Of a DNA stretch of 64,000 nt, positions 41,971 to 51,011 are shown piece after piece. Position numbers and translations under genes: made by a program. The stretch comes from Leptospira sp. (GTDB lineage: Bacteria > Spirochaetota > Leptospiria > Leptospirales > Leptospiraceae), in NCBI GenBank assembly GCA_027531445.1, contig JAPZRK010000002.1:1-64000 (forward strand). The letters are read 5' to 3'. Positions within the stretch are counted from its first letter, which is position 1; each line of letters begins with the position of its first letter. Under the pieces are notes generated by a model. The model had not been told where the DNA came from and searched no databases. It saw nothing but the letters and a program-made list of their open reading frames with translations.

Positions 41971-43806
41971 TTATAGTCGATTCTGCGCTTTTTCCATGAA
42001 TTCAATCAAGTTGCGCTTGAGGTGAATGAAGTCACCTATCCCTTTGCTCTCAGCAAGGGAGATGAGATCCTTGGGATATCCTGCAACGATGGCCCAAGCG
42101 TTCGGAAGTTCAGTCTTGATGGCATCTCCAAATTCAGGGATTAGGTTTGCATATTCCTCATCTGAAGAGCATAATACAACGATATTCGCATTTGCTTGTT
42201 TTGCGGCGGCGATGCCTTCTTTTATACTAGCAAATCCATTGCTATCTTTGATCTCGTATCCTAGGCAACCTATAAAATTGGAAGCAAAACCAGCACGAGC
42301 TTTTCTCATCGTCAAATCACCGATGGTTAGAAGGAATACTTTGGGAACAGGTTTTCCACTCGCAACATGGAGATCCGTTTTTAATCTCAGACGATCAAAA
42401 TCATAGGAAAGGCGAACAGGATCAATTCGCTTGTAAGTATGATTGTTGGGGAAGTCTAGTATGGTTTTTGTTTTATCAATATTTTCTTTCAGTTCTGGGT
42501 GTCTTTCCGTTGTCAATGGATACTGGTTTGTGCCTAGTAACGTCTGTTTTTTGCTGGATACTTCATCGCGTAACTTACGAGCCGATGATTCAATGGTGGA
42601 TTGGATTGTGCCTGATTTGAGTGCTTTATGAAAACCGCCATCTTTTTCAGTCGATTGGAAACTTGACCAAGCAGTCTGCGCCAGTTCAATAGTTAGAAGT
42701 TCTAAATAGTAAGATCCATTCGCTGGATCTTCTACTTTATCTAAATGAGCCTCGTGTCTTAGAAGTAGTTGTGAATTGCGTGCAATTCGTACGCCAAAAT
42801 CTGACTGATTGGAGTAAAATCGGTCAAACGGACTGACGATTACAAAATCAGAACCACCAATTACTGCCGACATGGCGGCAGTTGTGCCACGCAATATGTT
42901 TACATGAGGGTCATAAGCTGTAAAATTCCATTCTGTGGTCATTGCTTGTATAATAGGTTGGTGGCTATCTCCAAGTCCTGGCTTGTATGCGTTTAGGATC
43001 TGAGCCCACATAATTCGGAACGCACGGAATTTTGCAATTTCTGTGAAGTAGTCAGAACCCACACCCATCCAAAACCAGATTGAATTGGCCGCCATCTCTG
43101 GAGATACGCCTGAATCCACGAGGATATTGAGGTATTCTACCCCCCATGAAAGAGCGAAGGACAGTTCCTGTGAAATGGACGCACCAGCATCTCTCAGGTA
43201 ATAGGAGTGTATCGCAATGTGTTTTGTGTTTTTGGTTTTTGAGCAGAGGTTCTTGAGGTGTGTTATCACATCTTGCTCAGTCGCACCCAACTCACCACAT
43301 AAAATGGCAGTTCCAAATGGGTCATAATCACCTAAAACGAGTTTTGCTGTGGTACTTGCTTCATTAATAGCAGTTGCAAATTCTGGAGTTCGATTGGCAA
43401 GAGATAGGATGACGGGCGTTTTCGAAAGATCAATACCTGCGAGAAGGGAAGCTACTTCTTTCGGATTTTGGATGGGGACCCCGTAGGATTTGCCTCCTTC
43501 AGCGTGCGCAGTGAATAAAATAGCGTCTGCACCATTTGCTAGAGATAGCTTTGCCTGCTTATTTGCGTCTTCAATGGAAGTGGCAATTAGGATTTGGTCA
43601 GTGATCCACCAACCACGTTCCGATTTTTGCAGATTTGGTAACGAATTGGGGAGATCTTCTTTTCGATAGAAAGGTTCGATGAGGATGCCATCGTGGGTTT
43701 GCCATTGGATCTTTTCGTAGGGCTGGCCTTTTAGATCTTTGATGATTGTATTTTTCCAATCATCCTTGGAGATTTCGGGGAATTCGGAAAAAAGTAATTC
43801 GTTCAA
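41971..43806 (-). CDS. mutA: methylmalonyl-CoA mutase small subunit
   Basis: 611 aa. The barrel domain is related to MutB (SIHSYYLRDAGASISQELSFAL, VNILRGTTAAMSAVIGGSDFVIVSPFD, RIARNSQLLLRHE), and the C-terminal Rossmann-like domain lacks the cobalt-binding DxHxxG motif. This is the pattern of the non-catalytic small subunit in heterodimeric mutases. It is the first gene of the four-gene operon, with a gap of one base to a small membrane protein gene upstream on the same strand. Confidence 0.93.
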   Translation of the reverse strand: MNELLFSEFPEISKDDWKNTIIKDLKGQPYEKIQWQTHDGILIEPFYRKEDLPNSLPNLQKSERGWWITDQILIATSIEDANKQAKLSLANGADAILFTAHAEGGKSYGVPIQNPKEVASLLAGIDLSKTPVILSLANRTPEFATAINEASTTAKLVLGDYDPFGTAILCGELGATEQDVITHLKNLCSKTKNTKHIAIHSYYLRDAGASISQELSFALSWGVEYLNILVDSGVSPEMAANSIWFWMGVGSDYFTEIAKFRAFRIMWAQILNAYKPGLGDSHQPIIQAMTTEWNFTAYDPHVNILRGTTAAMSAVIGGSDFVIVSPFDRFYSNQSDFGVRIARNSQLLLRHEAHLDKVEDPANGSYYLELLTIELAQTAWSSFQSTEKDGGFHKALKSGTIQSTIESSARKLRDEVSSKKQTLLGTNQYPLTTERHPELKENIDKTKTILDFPNNHTYKRIDPVRLSYDFDRLRLKTDLHVASGKPVPKVFLLTIGDLTMRKARAGFASNFIGCLGYEIKDSNGFASIKEGIAAAKQANANIVVLCSSDEEYANLIPEFGDAIKTELPNAWAIVAGYPKDLISLAESKGIGDFIHLKRNLIEFMEKAQNRL

Positions 43807-43807
43807 A

Positions 43808-44113
43808 TTAGTCCTCTACTGTTTCGTATTCTTCCATATAACCCGGGAAATGACCCAATCCACGGACGAACGTGAATCTGACTGGATAGATAACAAGTCG
43901 TTTTGCCGTCTGCTCCCAAGTCCCAGATAACAACGTGAAAGGTGTCGCGACCACACATGCGGCGGTACCCAAAGCGGCTCCTGCTAGTCCCACTGGCCTT
44001 GCAATGATGATATCGAGTAACATCTCACCACCACTTGGCACTTCTCGTGCGGAAAGGCTCAACGAGCTGAGGAAAACTAAGAAAAAGATGGACATGCGCT
44101 GTATTGGATTCAT
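43808..44113 (-). CDS. small exported protein, unknown function
   Basis: 101 aa. The signal peptide (MSIFFLVFLSSLSLSAREV) is followed by a hydrophobic glycine/alanine-rich segment (ARPVGLAGAALGTAACVVATPFTLLSG) that may be membrane-associated, and then a charged end. I recognise no family. It precedes mutA by a single base on the same strand, so it may be the first cistron of that operon or share its promoter. An alternative start at 44095 would remove six residues. Confidence 0.5.
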   Translation of the reverse strand: MNPIQRMSIFFLVFLSSLSLSAREVPSGGEMLLDIIIARPVGLAGAALGTAACVVATPFTLLSGTWEQTAKRLVIYPVRFTFVRGLGHFPGYMEEYETVED

Positions 44114-44177
44114 TTAATAAAACACTCAGTATCTCTTATGATAAAAACGAAACGGACATTGGTGTAAAGTAAGAATT

Positions 44178-44846
44178 ATGACAAAAGATATAGTTTTATT
44201 TGGAATCTATAGCATCTTGCATTTCATTGCAATTTTTGCACTCACACGTGAGAGTGTTTTCTTTTTACCTCTAAAAATCATTCCGATTCTAATCCTGATT
44301 GTTTATTTGGCAAAGGAGAGGGCGAAGCTTCAAAAACGTGGGAAACTGGTTCTATTCGGACTTATCTTTTCATTGTTTGGAGACTCCTTTTTGGCCCTGC
44401 CAGGGAACCAGTTTTTTGTTCCTGGACTTGGATCCTTTCTAATCGCTCAGTTGATCTACTCGTATGCATTTTCAGTGGGATCAAAGCTAGCTCCTTTGCG
44501 AGCAATTCCATTTGTTATTTTCGGTCTTTTATTCTTTTATCAATTGGTTCCTCATTTGGGTGCGCTTTTGATTCCTGTTGGGGTTTATATTTCGGCAATT
44601 TGCCTTATGGGTTGGCGGTCATCAGCAAGAGTGGCCGACTCTCGCGTATATGGTCTTGGTCTTTTTGGCGCACTCATTTTTATGATCTCTGATTCGATTA
44701 TCGCCTATTCTATGTTTTTAAATCCTTCCATGGATCGTCAAGTTGCTGGACTACTCATCATGGTGACGTACTATCTAGCTCAGCTTCTCATCTACCTTGC
44801 CACAAAAGTAGAAGAATTGAATCCAACAGATCGGAAAAGTACTTGA
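44178..44846 (+). CDS. YhhN family membrane protein (lysoplasmalogenase-like)
   Basis: 222 aa with about seven or eight membrane helices. The family block GLIFSLFGDSFLALPGNQFFVPGLGSFLIAQLIYS, with the conserved G-D pair, and FGALIFMISDSIIAYSMF, with a second conserved D-S, are hallmarks of YhhN/TMEM86. Animal TMEM86B is a lysoplasmalogenase; the bacterial homologues are presumed to act on ether or plasmenyl lipids or to shape membrane lipids. Expressed alone, divergent from the mutA-side gene. The next gene starts 56 bases later. Confidence 0.85.
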   Translation: MTKDIVLFGIYSILHFIAIFALTRESVFFLPLKIIPILILIVYLAKERAKLQKRGKLVLFGLIFSLFGDSFLALPGNQFFVPGLGSFLIAQLIYSYAFSVGSKLAPLRAIPFVIFGLLFFYQLVPHLGALLIPVGVYISAICLMGWRSSARVADSRVYGLGLFGALIFMISDSIIAYSMFLNPSMDRQVAGLLIMVTYYLAQLLIYLATKVEELNPTDRKST

Positions 44847-44902
44847 AACCTTTGACAGTATCACTAGACTGAATCACGCTATCTTAAAGGAATGTCTATT
44901 AT

Positions 44903-45670
44903 ATGAAATCTCTTAAAAAAACGACTTTTATCGAAGCGATTGCAGCTGCGATTGATCACGAAGTCAAATGCTTTCAATTTTATCTTAAAATATCCGAACA
45001 ACTTCCAGAAGGAATGATTCGTGAATTGTTTAGCCAACTTGCGTTAGATGGGGATGAGCATATAAAGTTCATACGTGACGTCTACAAAAGTGCAGAAGGC
45101 AAAGAAATGCCCAATTTAAAACAATTGAGCGAAATAGAAAAATTCCATTCTTCCACCTTACAAAAGATGATGGATCGCCTCGATCGAAATAAAAATGTCG
45201 AAGTGAAAGCCGACGAAAAGAAAGCGATTGAACTTGCGATCAGAGAAGGGGAAGACGCTCGAAATTTTTATATCACCATTCGAAACAAGTTTCAAGATCC
45301 AAAGATCAACTTGTTATTCCAAAAGTTAGCTAACTTCAATGAGGCGAATACTTCACTACTTGAAGCACAGGCAATGGCGATGGAACAATCGTTACCTGGT
45401 GATCAGGTTTTTTATTGGGAAGATGAGTCGCTTCTCGCAGATGTTGCTTCCGCATCTAAGTCGACAGCTTCGAAATCGGCTAAAAAAACTAGCTCGAAAC
45501 CAGTGGCGAAACCCAAAACCAGCGCTAAAAAGTCTTCTAAGCCGACGAAAAAGGCGACAAAGAAGCCAACACCTTCTAAAAAGCCTGTGAAAAAGTCTTC
45601 TAAGAAGGTCGTCAAAAAAGCTGTGAAAAAATCAAAACCCGCACCTAAAAAGAAAGGAAAGAAAAAATAG
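44903..45670 (+). CDS. ferritin-like (rubrerythrin-type) protein with histone H1-like tail
   Basis: 255 aa. Residues 1-165 form a four-helix ferritin-like domain: AIAAAIDHEVKCFQFYLKIS, LALDGDEHIKFIRDVY and a second half with AIREGEDARNFYITIRNKF and LANFNEANTSLLEAQ. The Glu/His pattern is that of the rubrerythrin group, although the second His position appears to be Asn 149, so a full diiron site is not certain. Residues about 184-255 are an extremely basic tail, roughly 31 Lys in 73 residues, mixed with Ser, Pro, Thr and Ala, like histone H1. No rubredoxin domain. It may protect DNA or bind polyanions while storing or detoxifying iron, but this is inference. Confidence 0.75.
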   Translation: MKSLKKTTFIEAIAAAIDHEVKCFQFYLKISEQLPEGMIRELFSQLALDGDEHIKFIRDVYKSAEGKEMPNLKQLSEIEKFHSSTLQKMMDRLDRNKNVEVKADEKKAIELAIREGEDARNFYITIRNKFQDPKINLLFQKLANFNEANTSLLEAQAMAMEQSLPGDQVFYWEDESLLADVASASKSTASKSAKKTSSKPVAKPKTSAKKSSKPTKKATKKPTPSKKPVKKSSKKVVKKAVKKSKPAPKKKGKKK

Positions 45671-46152
45671 TGAAATACAACGTTACGCATACCTTCCCAG
45701 TTTCCCTTGAAAAGTTGCTCCATGCACGTGAAGAGAGATACCAGCATTTGGATCAGTTCCCTGATCTTAAAAATGTCACCCTTTTGGAAGAGAAAAAGGA
45801 AGGTAACATCATCATACAAAAACGGAAAGTCAGTTTGGAAGGTTCACTGCCAGCAGTTCTTTCTGCCGCATTGACGGACCTATCTCTCGTGGAGGAGTCT
45901 ACCTTTGACACAACCACAAACACTCATATATTCAAGATTGCACCTCCAGGCAAAGACAATGTCTTTGTGATCAAAGGCAAAAGTACTTACTCCGGTAAGG
46001 GTGATTCTTCTGAGCGGAGCTATGATGTAGAGGTGAGTTCAGGCCTCCTTTTTGTATCTCCTATCGTAGAAAAAGCGATCGAAGAAATCCACAAACACAG
46101 TTTGGAAAAAGACCGAAAATCCATAGCCAAATTTTTAGGAGTCGAATCCTAG
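45670..46152 (+). CDS. DUF2505-like protein
   Basis: 160 aa from a GTG at 45670 that overlaps the last base of the ferritin gene's stop. The sequence, with VTHTFPVSLEKLLHAREERYQ near the start and a beta-rich middle (IIIQKRKVSLEGSLPAVL, STFDTTTNTHIFKIAPPG), matches the START-like fold of DUF2505 proteins, which may bind lipids or small hydrophobic ligands. No catalytic residues are evident. Coupled translation with the ferritin-like protein hints at shared function. Confidence 0.7.
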   Translation: MKYNVTHTFPVSLEKLLHAREERYQHLDQFPDLKNVTLLEEKKEGNIIIQKRKVSLEGSLPAVLSAALTDLSLVEESTFDTTTNTHIFKIAPPGKDNVFVIKGKSTYSGKGDSSERSYDVEVSSGLLFVSPIVEKAIEEIHKHSLEKDRKSIAKFLGVES

Positions 46153-46158
46153 GAAGAA

Positions 46159-47028
46159 GTGAAAGCTTCTTCTTCAAAGTTTCAGACCCTCCTCGAGCTG
46201 AATATGTCCGTTCTCATCATGGGGAACGTGACATTATTTGCCAAACTCCTTCCCTTTCCGGCATCCACGATTATTTCAGGAAGAGCTGTAATCGCCTTTT
46301 TACTGCTCGCTTTTTTTTTATACTCGAGAGGGAAATCTCTAGCAGTCAATAGTCGTAACGATCTATTCAAAATCCTGGGCATTGGAGTCTTATTTGGTGT
46401 CCATTGGGTGACCTACTTTCATTCCATACAGGTGTCCACTGTTGCCATTGGAATGCTTTCGCTTTTTACTTACCCACTTTTTACAGCAATTATGGAACCT
46501 CTGTTCGATGGTAAGAGAATTGATGTTTTTTCGTTGATTCTCGCATTACTCGCATTTATCGGACTTGGGTTTATGGTTCCGTCGTTTGATTGGGATGATG
46601 CCAACTTTCAAGGTGTGGTTTGGGGGCTGATATCAGCAGTCCTATACTCACTTAGAAATATTTTAACAAAACAAATGCATATCCATTATTCGAGCTCCCA
46701 TCTTTTGGCTCTGCAATTGTTTGCGGCGTCGGCGGTATTATTACCATTTGCAAGTGGGCTTTGGGAAATGATTTCTACACCCAAATATTTGTTATATCAA
46801 GTGGTACTTGCGGGACTATTTACTGCATTTGCACATACTCTTTGGATCCGGAGTTTTGCGAAGCTTCCTGTTGTAACTGCAGGTATATTTTCGACAATCA
46901 GCCCGTTTTACGGGATCCTTTCGGCATGGTTTTTTTTGGGAGAAACGCCTCCAGAAAGAATTTGGTTTGGTGGAGGAGTGATTCTATTTTGTGCTGTAAT
47001 GGAAGTAGTGAGAACGAGTGGGAAATGA
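46159..47028 (+). CDS. EamA/DMT-family transporter
   Basis: 289 aa from GTG 46159, six bases after the previous stop and with AGGAAGA upstream. Ten membrane helices in two EamA halves are visible; the first half ends near MVPSFDWDD and the second starts at VVWGLISAVLYSLRNILTK. The LFFLYSRGK and FLGETPPER turns are typical. The substrate is unknown; the drug/metabolite transporter superfamily exports metabolites and amino acids. It probably forms an operon with the DUF2505 gene. Confidence 0.85.
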   Translation: MKASSSKFQTLLELNMSVLIMGNVTLFAKLLPFPASTIISGRAVIAFLLLAFFLYSRGKSLAVNSRNDLFKILGIGVLFGVHWVTYFHSIQVSTVAIGMLSLFTYPLFTAIMEPLFDGKRIDVFSLILALLAFIGLGFMVPSFDWDDANFQGVVWGLISAVLYSLRNILTKQMHIHYSSSHLLALQLFAASAVLLPFASGLWEMISTPKYLLYQVVLAGLFTAFAHTLWIRSFAKLPVVTAGIFSTISPFYGILSAWFFLGETPPERIWFGGGVILFCAVMEVVRTSGK

Positions 47029-47057
47029 AGGGGTGGATTTCCAAAAAATGGATTTCC

Positions 47058-47507
47058 TTAATTCCCTTTTTCTTCCTTAGGTAGCACTTTCATATCTTGA
47101 ACGCTGGGCAGTTCCTTAGAGGAATAGCGGATCTCTCCAGTTGTATTCAAAAGATAATATCTCGGTAGTTCCCCTGTTTTTAATTCTTCAAATCTGTCGT
47201 CTTGAATCATATTTGAGAAATCCTGATCGGCAGGTGTCAAATTGAGAAGCACATAGGCTCCTAAGTCTGGTTTGCCTTCGCCGCACTCTAGTCCCAACAT
47301 CGCATCACAGTGCTTTTTTGTTACAGAAACAAGTATCAATTTGCCTTCCCTGGATGCTTGAGAAAACGCAAAGGAACGGTTATGACCCCAGTATAGGTTT
47401 TCTGATGCGAGTTGGTTTAAAAAAATATATCCATAGACGAGAAGTAGGATAAAGAGTGGCATCGAAAGGAAACCGATGAGGTAATATACCTTGTAATATT
47501 TTTTCAT
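47058..47507 (-). CDS. single-pass membrane protein with thioredoxin-like domain
   Basis: 149 aa. One N-terminal helix (about 8-30) anchors the protein. The outer domain begins FAFSQASREGKLILVSVTKKHCDAM, which resembles the entry of thioredoxin-like (DUF255/thioredoxin_7) folds in which CxxC is reduced to HC-x-AM plus a later Cys (GLECGEG). YYLLNTTGEIRYSS fits the family's third strand. The usual CxxC motif is absent, so it may be a redox-inactive or single-Cys version. The call is tentative. It faces the EamA gene tail-to-tail with about 30 bases between. Confidence 0.55.
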   Translation of the reverse strand: MKKYYKVYYLIGFLSMPLFILLLVYGYIFLNQLASENLYWGHNRSFAFSQASREGKLILVSVTKKHCDAMLGLECGEGKPDLGAYVLLNLTPADQDFSNMIQDDRFEELKTGELPRYYLLNTTGEIRYSSKELPSVQDMKVLPKEEKGN

Positions 47508-47570
47508 AAATACCTGGTGAAACTACAAGATCAAGGAGATGGGTGGGATTGCCAATACGAAAATCGCAAA

Positions 47571-47599
47571 CGAGATGCCTTCCAATGGAGGACATCTCG
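47571..47599 (-). terminator. hairpin terminator for the TMEM43-family gene
   Basis: CGAGATG and CATCTCG form a seven-pair outer stem, extended by CTTCC/GGAGG (one wobble) around an AAT loop after one mismatch. It is 21 bases downstream of the stop at 47620. On the minus strand it is followed by TTTGCGATTTT, a moderately T-rich tract. Confidence 0.6.
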
Positions 47600-47619
47600 T
47601 GTTGTGTTTGAAGAACGTT

Positions 47620-48726
47620 TTAAGCCTGAGGGCTTGGATTTTTGGAAAACTTTCCTTTTTGTTGGTAAAGGTAAGCAAAAGCACCAACACCTAATGCAAG
47701 TAGTCCTAAACCTAGAAGCGGTCGGAAGAAAATCCAAGCGATGGAAATGGTCACAAAAGAAAAGGAGAAGGCGAGGATTCCCGCAACAATTGAAACACCC
47801 ATCTCTAAAATCCCACCAAGAATCGGTATCCAACCACCCGCGGCCGCAATGGGTCCGAATAACAATCGAAAACCTAAAAACATGATAAAAAATCCTGCCA
47901 CTCGCACAACCCATGTTCGTGTGACGTTATCATCTTGTGCTTTTTGGAACATACTAGTTGCATCTTTGGTTCCATAATCAAACATCAAAATTTGTGTCTC
48001 ACGCTTCGTTGTAAAGGAGTCAACTATACTTCCTGTAAGCTGACCAATGATAGATGAAATACCTTCTTTTCCATACATATGATGAACTTTTACATCTCCA
48101 ACCTCTGGTGACAAAGGATCTCTACCGACATAAATTTCACCATCGGTGATTTTTGCTCGATTTCCAAGACTAGCTTTTAGTCGATTTACAGTCGTTTGAT
48201 CGTAGTTTAATTTTTCACCGGCAGAAATTTGTCCTTTGAGTGAATCCGAAAATGTTAAGTTTCCCATGCTTACTGAATCAGCGACGATCTTTCGTTTTGA
48301 ATAAGGAAATGGAGGATTTCTTTTTGAGGTGTCATGGAATCCGCCGGAATCAATTTCTAATGAGGTCCACTCTTTGTCGTAGGTATAGGTTTTTTGTTTT
48401 GTTTGTGAGTCTTCTCGTGTTGTTTCTTTCCATTGATACATTTCGACATCGCGCTCAAGAACTAAAGCGGCTGTTTCAACGCCAAACTCAGGGTCAGTGA
48501 TTCGTGCACCTGCCTTCGCTTCCCCAGTCGCATGAATCAACTTTCCGTTGTACGAGGCTACATCTTTGGATGCATCGATACTTACAACGATACTTTCGCC
48601 CTCATCAAGACCTTTAGCGATATCGACTGCGCAACCTTCATTTTTAAATAATATCGGAAAAGATGCAATGAGTAGCACAACACCACCAACAGTTCCTTTT
48701 AAGCTTTCCGTGAAATTTCCTAGCAT
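47620..48726 (-). CDS. TMEM43 family membrane protein
   Basis: 368 aa. The start MLGNFTESLKGTVGGVVLLIASFPILF gives one N-terminal helix. A large soluble domain follows (residues 35-255) with VETAALVLERDVEMYQWKE and SFTTKRETQILMF. Three or four helices close the protein (about 272-355: RVAGFFIMFLGFRLLFGPI, GVSIVAGILAF). This is the layout and the signature of the TMEM43/LUMA family, named for a human inner nuclear membrane protein but common in bacteria with unknown function. The minus-strand gene starts divergently from speE, with 151 bases between. Confidence 0.85.
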   Translation of the reverse strand: MLGNFTESLKGTVGGVVLLIASFPILFKNEGCAVDIAKGLDEGESIVVSIDASKDVASYNGKLIHATGEAKAGARITDPEFGVETAALVLERDVEMYQWKETTREDSQTKQKTYTYDKEWTSLEIDSGGFHDTSKRNPPFPYSKRKIVADSVSMGNLTFSDSLKGQISAGEKLNYDQTTVNRLKASLGNRAKITDGEIYVGRDPLSPEVGDVKVHHMYGKEGISSIIGQLTGSIVDSFTTKRETQILMFDYGTKDATSMFQKAQDDNVTRTWVVRVAGFFIMFLGFRLLFGPIAAAGGWIPILGGILEMGVSIVAGILAFSFSFVTISIAWIFFRPLLGLGLLALGVGAFAYLYQQKGKFSKNPSPQA

Positions 48727-48877
48727 AGATTCTCCTTTGAAAATTGATACAAAACTCCAAAAGCGTAGTGACTTGTCGGAATCTGGAAAGAACTTTTTTG
48801 TATCTGAAAAAAAACTACACTTTTGGATGGAAGACGCCAGGCTGACATAAAATTAAACTAATTTGTGGGGAAAAGGA

Positions 48878-49723
48878 ATGGAGATTTGGTACACAGAAAA
48901 ACTAGAGATAGAGAAAGGTCGCGCGGTCAGTTATCGAGTCACCAAAACATTGGAAAGTTTGGTATCCCCATTTCAAAAGATTGATATATTTGAAACCCAA
49001 TCCTTTGGTCGAATGTTTACTCTTGATGGAGTGACTATGGTCACAAACAAAGACGAGCATTCTTACCATGAGATGATCGCTCATATCCCAATGATGAGCC
49101 ATCCCAATCCACAGTCGGTTTTGGTCATCGGCGGAGGGGATGGAGGAACGGTTCGCGAAGTCCTCAAGCACCCTTCAGTAAAGGAAGTTGTTTTATGCGA
49201 GATCGACAAAGCGGTAGTTGACATCAGTTATAAGTATTTCCCTGAATGTGCCGATGCAATGAAGGATAAAAAAGTCATTCACTATTATGATGATGGTGCA
49301 AAATTTGCGCGTGAGAATAAAGGTCGCTTTGATGTGATTCTTGTGGATTCAAGTGATCCAGTGGGACCTGCAGAAGTACTCTTTAAAGAACCATTCTTCC
49401 GAGATATGGCAGGCGCCTTGACACCTACAGGGATTATCGCCACACAAGCAGAATCTTTTTGGTATCATGGAGATGTGATTTCTTCACTGTTTGAATTTAT
49501 TCCAAAAATCTTTCCGGAATATGGATACTATTACACAACGATTCCTAGCTATCCTAGCGGAATCATTGGGTTTACCTTCTTGTCGAACGCAATTGACCCT
49601 TATAAAGTAACGCCAGATGTTAGTCGTTTGCCAAAAGGATTAAAATATTATAGCCCAGAGATACATAAATCTGCTTTTGTATTGCCTGAATTTGCTAAGG
49701 CATTTATCAAGAGAAAAGGTTAA
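48878..49723 (+). CDS. speE: spermidine synthase
   Basis: 281 aa from ATG 48878, preceded by a GGGG AAAAGGA site; the longer frame from 48863 adds five residues with no site. Blocks EIWYTEKL..., FGRMFTLDGVTMVTNKDEHSYHEMIAHIP (substrate-binding), VLVIGGGDGGTVREVLKH (decarboxy-SAM-binding) and DVILVDSSDPVGPA (catalytic) are complete. It transfers an aminopropyl group from decarboxylated SAM to putrescine. Length is typical of bacterial SpeE. No speD or putrescine-forming gene is visible next to it. It heads the long run of genes up to cfa. Confidence 0.93.
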   Translation: MEIWYTEKLEIEKGRAVSYRVTKTLESLVSPFQKIDIFETQSFGRMFTLDGVTMVTNKDEHSYHEMIAHIPMMSHPNPQSVLVIGGGDGGTVREVLKHPSVKEVVLCEIDKAVVDISYKYFPECADAMKDKKVIHYYDDGAKFARENKGRFDVILVDSSDPVGPAEVLFKEPFFRDMAGALTPTGIIATQAESFWYHGDVISSLFEFIPKIFPEYGYYYTTIPSYPSGIIGFTFLSNAIDPYKVTPDVSRLPKGLKYYSPEIHKSAFVLPEFAKAFIKRKG

Positions 49724-49733
49724 CATCTGAAAA

Positions 49734-51011
49734 ATGCCCGCCCTAAGAAGTATCATGCGATTGAGAGAATTTTGGAAATGGGCATTTTTACTTTCTTTAC
49801 TTTTTATCTCTTTTTCTTTGTCAGCTCAAGAAACAAAGGCCATCAAATTTGATTTGGAAGCAGAGGCTCTCGAAGCCAAAGGTAATTTTGAAGAAGCGCA
49901 AATAAAACGAAATTTGGCTCGCGAGATTCGTCGCAATAATTTCGCAAGGCAAAAACCGGAAACTCCGTTAGTTGGTGACCCAATCGCCAAACAACCCCAT
50001 CCATTTTCTGCAGGCAATAAAGTTTGGTTAAAAGGTTTCTGGGAACTAGGGTTTCGGGGCAATATCCCTCGCGCAGATTTCAATTCTGGTATGGATTGGG
50101 CTCTTGATAATGGACGCGTCTTAACCCAAGCCGGTTTTCCTTATATGCCTCGGAATACCATCCCATATCAAAATCAGTCCGTTTTGCCATTTATTAGTGA
50201 AGCAGAAAGACTTTCTCCGAAAGAAGGAATATTACCTACACTGCATTTTTCTTACACCGCTGAAAATAAAAAATGGAGTATCGAATATTCTAATTTACCT
50301 ATGCATGGATCGTACGGTCATTTTGCATACGGATTTGACAATCAAATCGCAAGATACCAAACAGCGTTTCAAATGTATGATCATAGGCTCATGGTTCGAA
50401 TCCATGAAGAATTGGACCAGGAGCGGTGGTTCAGTTGGGATTTTGGTCTTCGAGTTGGCGGTTGGACTACCCAGTCTTCTTTTGTATCTCCTACACTTAA
50501 CCAAGCAGGAGATCTAAGGGAAGTTGCAAGATTTGTGGCTCCGAGCGCTGGTTTTCGGATTTATCAGTCTGCCATCAAGAACAGTCGCATCGAATTTGGC
50601 TCCGATGTTTTTTATACGACTGGAGGTACTTTGGATTATGAACGAAGGTTTATGCAAGAGGGAGGTGTGAATTTTGCAGGCGTTCCATTAGTAGCCACAC
50701 AACTGTATAAAGTCGAATCATCAAAGCCCTCGGAGTTGAAAATTTCAGGAGCGGATATAAATTTAATTTATTCTTTTTTGATCTCACAATCCCATCGGAT
50801 CAGCTTTGGAGCAAAAACAACGGGATATACTTGGTCTGCAAATGAGTCAGTATTGCCTCGAGTTACTGGCGCTAGGGGAGAAGATGTATTATCAGGTATT
50901 TATAATTGGTATACCACCTCTGCAATTTACGAAGCAGATGGAGATGGAAAGCGTGCTTCTCGGTATTTTGTTGTTACTAATTTTTATGTAGGCTATAATT
51001 ATGTTTTTTAG
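49734..51011 (+). CDS. outer-membrane beta-barrel-like protein, unknown family
   Basis: 425 aa. A signal peptide (RLREFWKWAFLLSLLFISFSLSAQ) is followed by a short charged helix resembling half a TPR unit (DLEAEALEAKGNFEEAQIKRNLAREIRRN). The rest alternates aromatic and polar residues as in transmembrane strands (WKLGFWELGFRGN..., WFSWDFGLRVGGWTT) and ends in YFVVTNFYVGYNYVF, a C-terminal aromatic residue as in many outer-membrane proteins. No family is recognised. ATG 49734 is eleven bases after speE; an ATG at 49755 is also possible. Confidence 0.62.
   Translation: MPALRSIMRLREFWKWAFLLSLLFISFSLSAQETKAIKFDLEAEALEAKGNFEEAQIKRNLAREIRRNNFARQKPETPLVGDPIAKQPHPFSAGNKVWLKGFWELGFRGNIPRADFNSGMDWALDNGRVLTQAGFPYMPRNTIPYQNQSVLPFISEAERLSPKEGILPTLHFSYTAENKKWSIEYSNLPMHGSYGHFAYGFDNQIARYQTAFQMYDHRLMVRIHEELDQERWFSWDFGLRVGGWTTQSSFVSPTLNQAGDLREVARFVAPSAGFRIYQSAIKNSRIEFGSDVFYTTGGTLDYERRFMQEGGVNFAGVPLVATQLYKVESSKPSELKISGADINLIYSFLISQSHRISFGAKTTGYTWSANESVLPRVTGARGEDVLSGIYNWYTTSAIYEADGDGKRASRYFVVTNFYVGYNYVF

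Noticed and set aside
45430..45819. 135-codon minus-strand frame antisense to the lysine-rich tail
   Set aside because: It encodes a Phe/Val/Leu-rich product, the direct consequence of reading AAG/AAA codons on the opposite strand.
47517..47914. Plus- and minus-strand frames over the hairpin region next to the TMEM43 gene
   Set aside because: Arginine- and aromatic-rich products, overlap with the coding end of the TMEM43 gene and a terminator hairpin speak against real genes.
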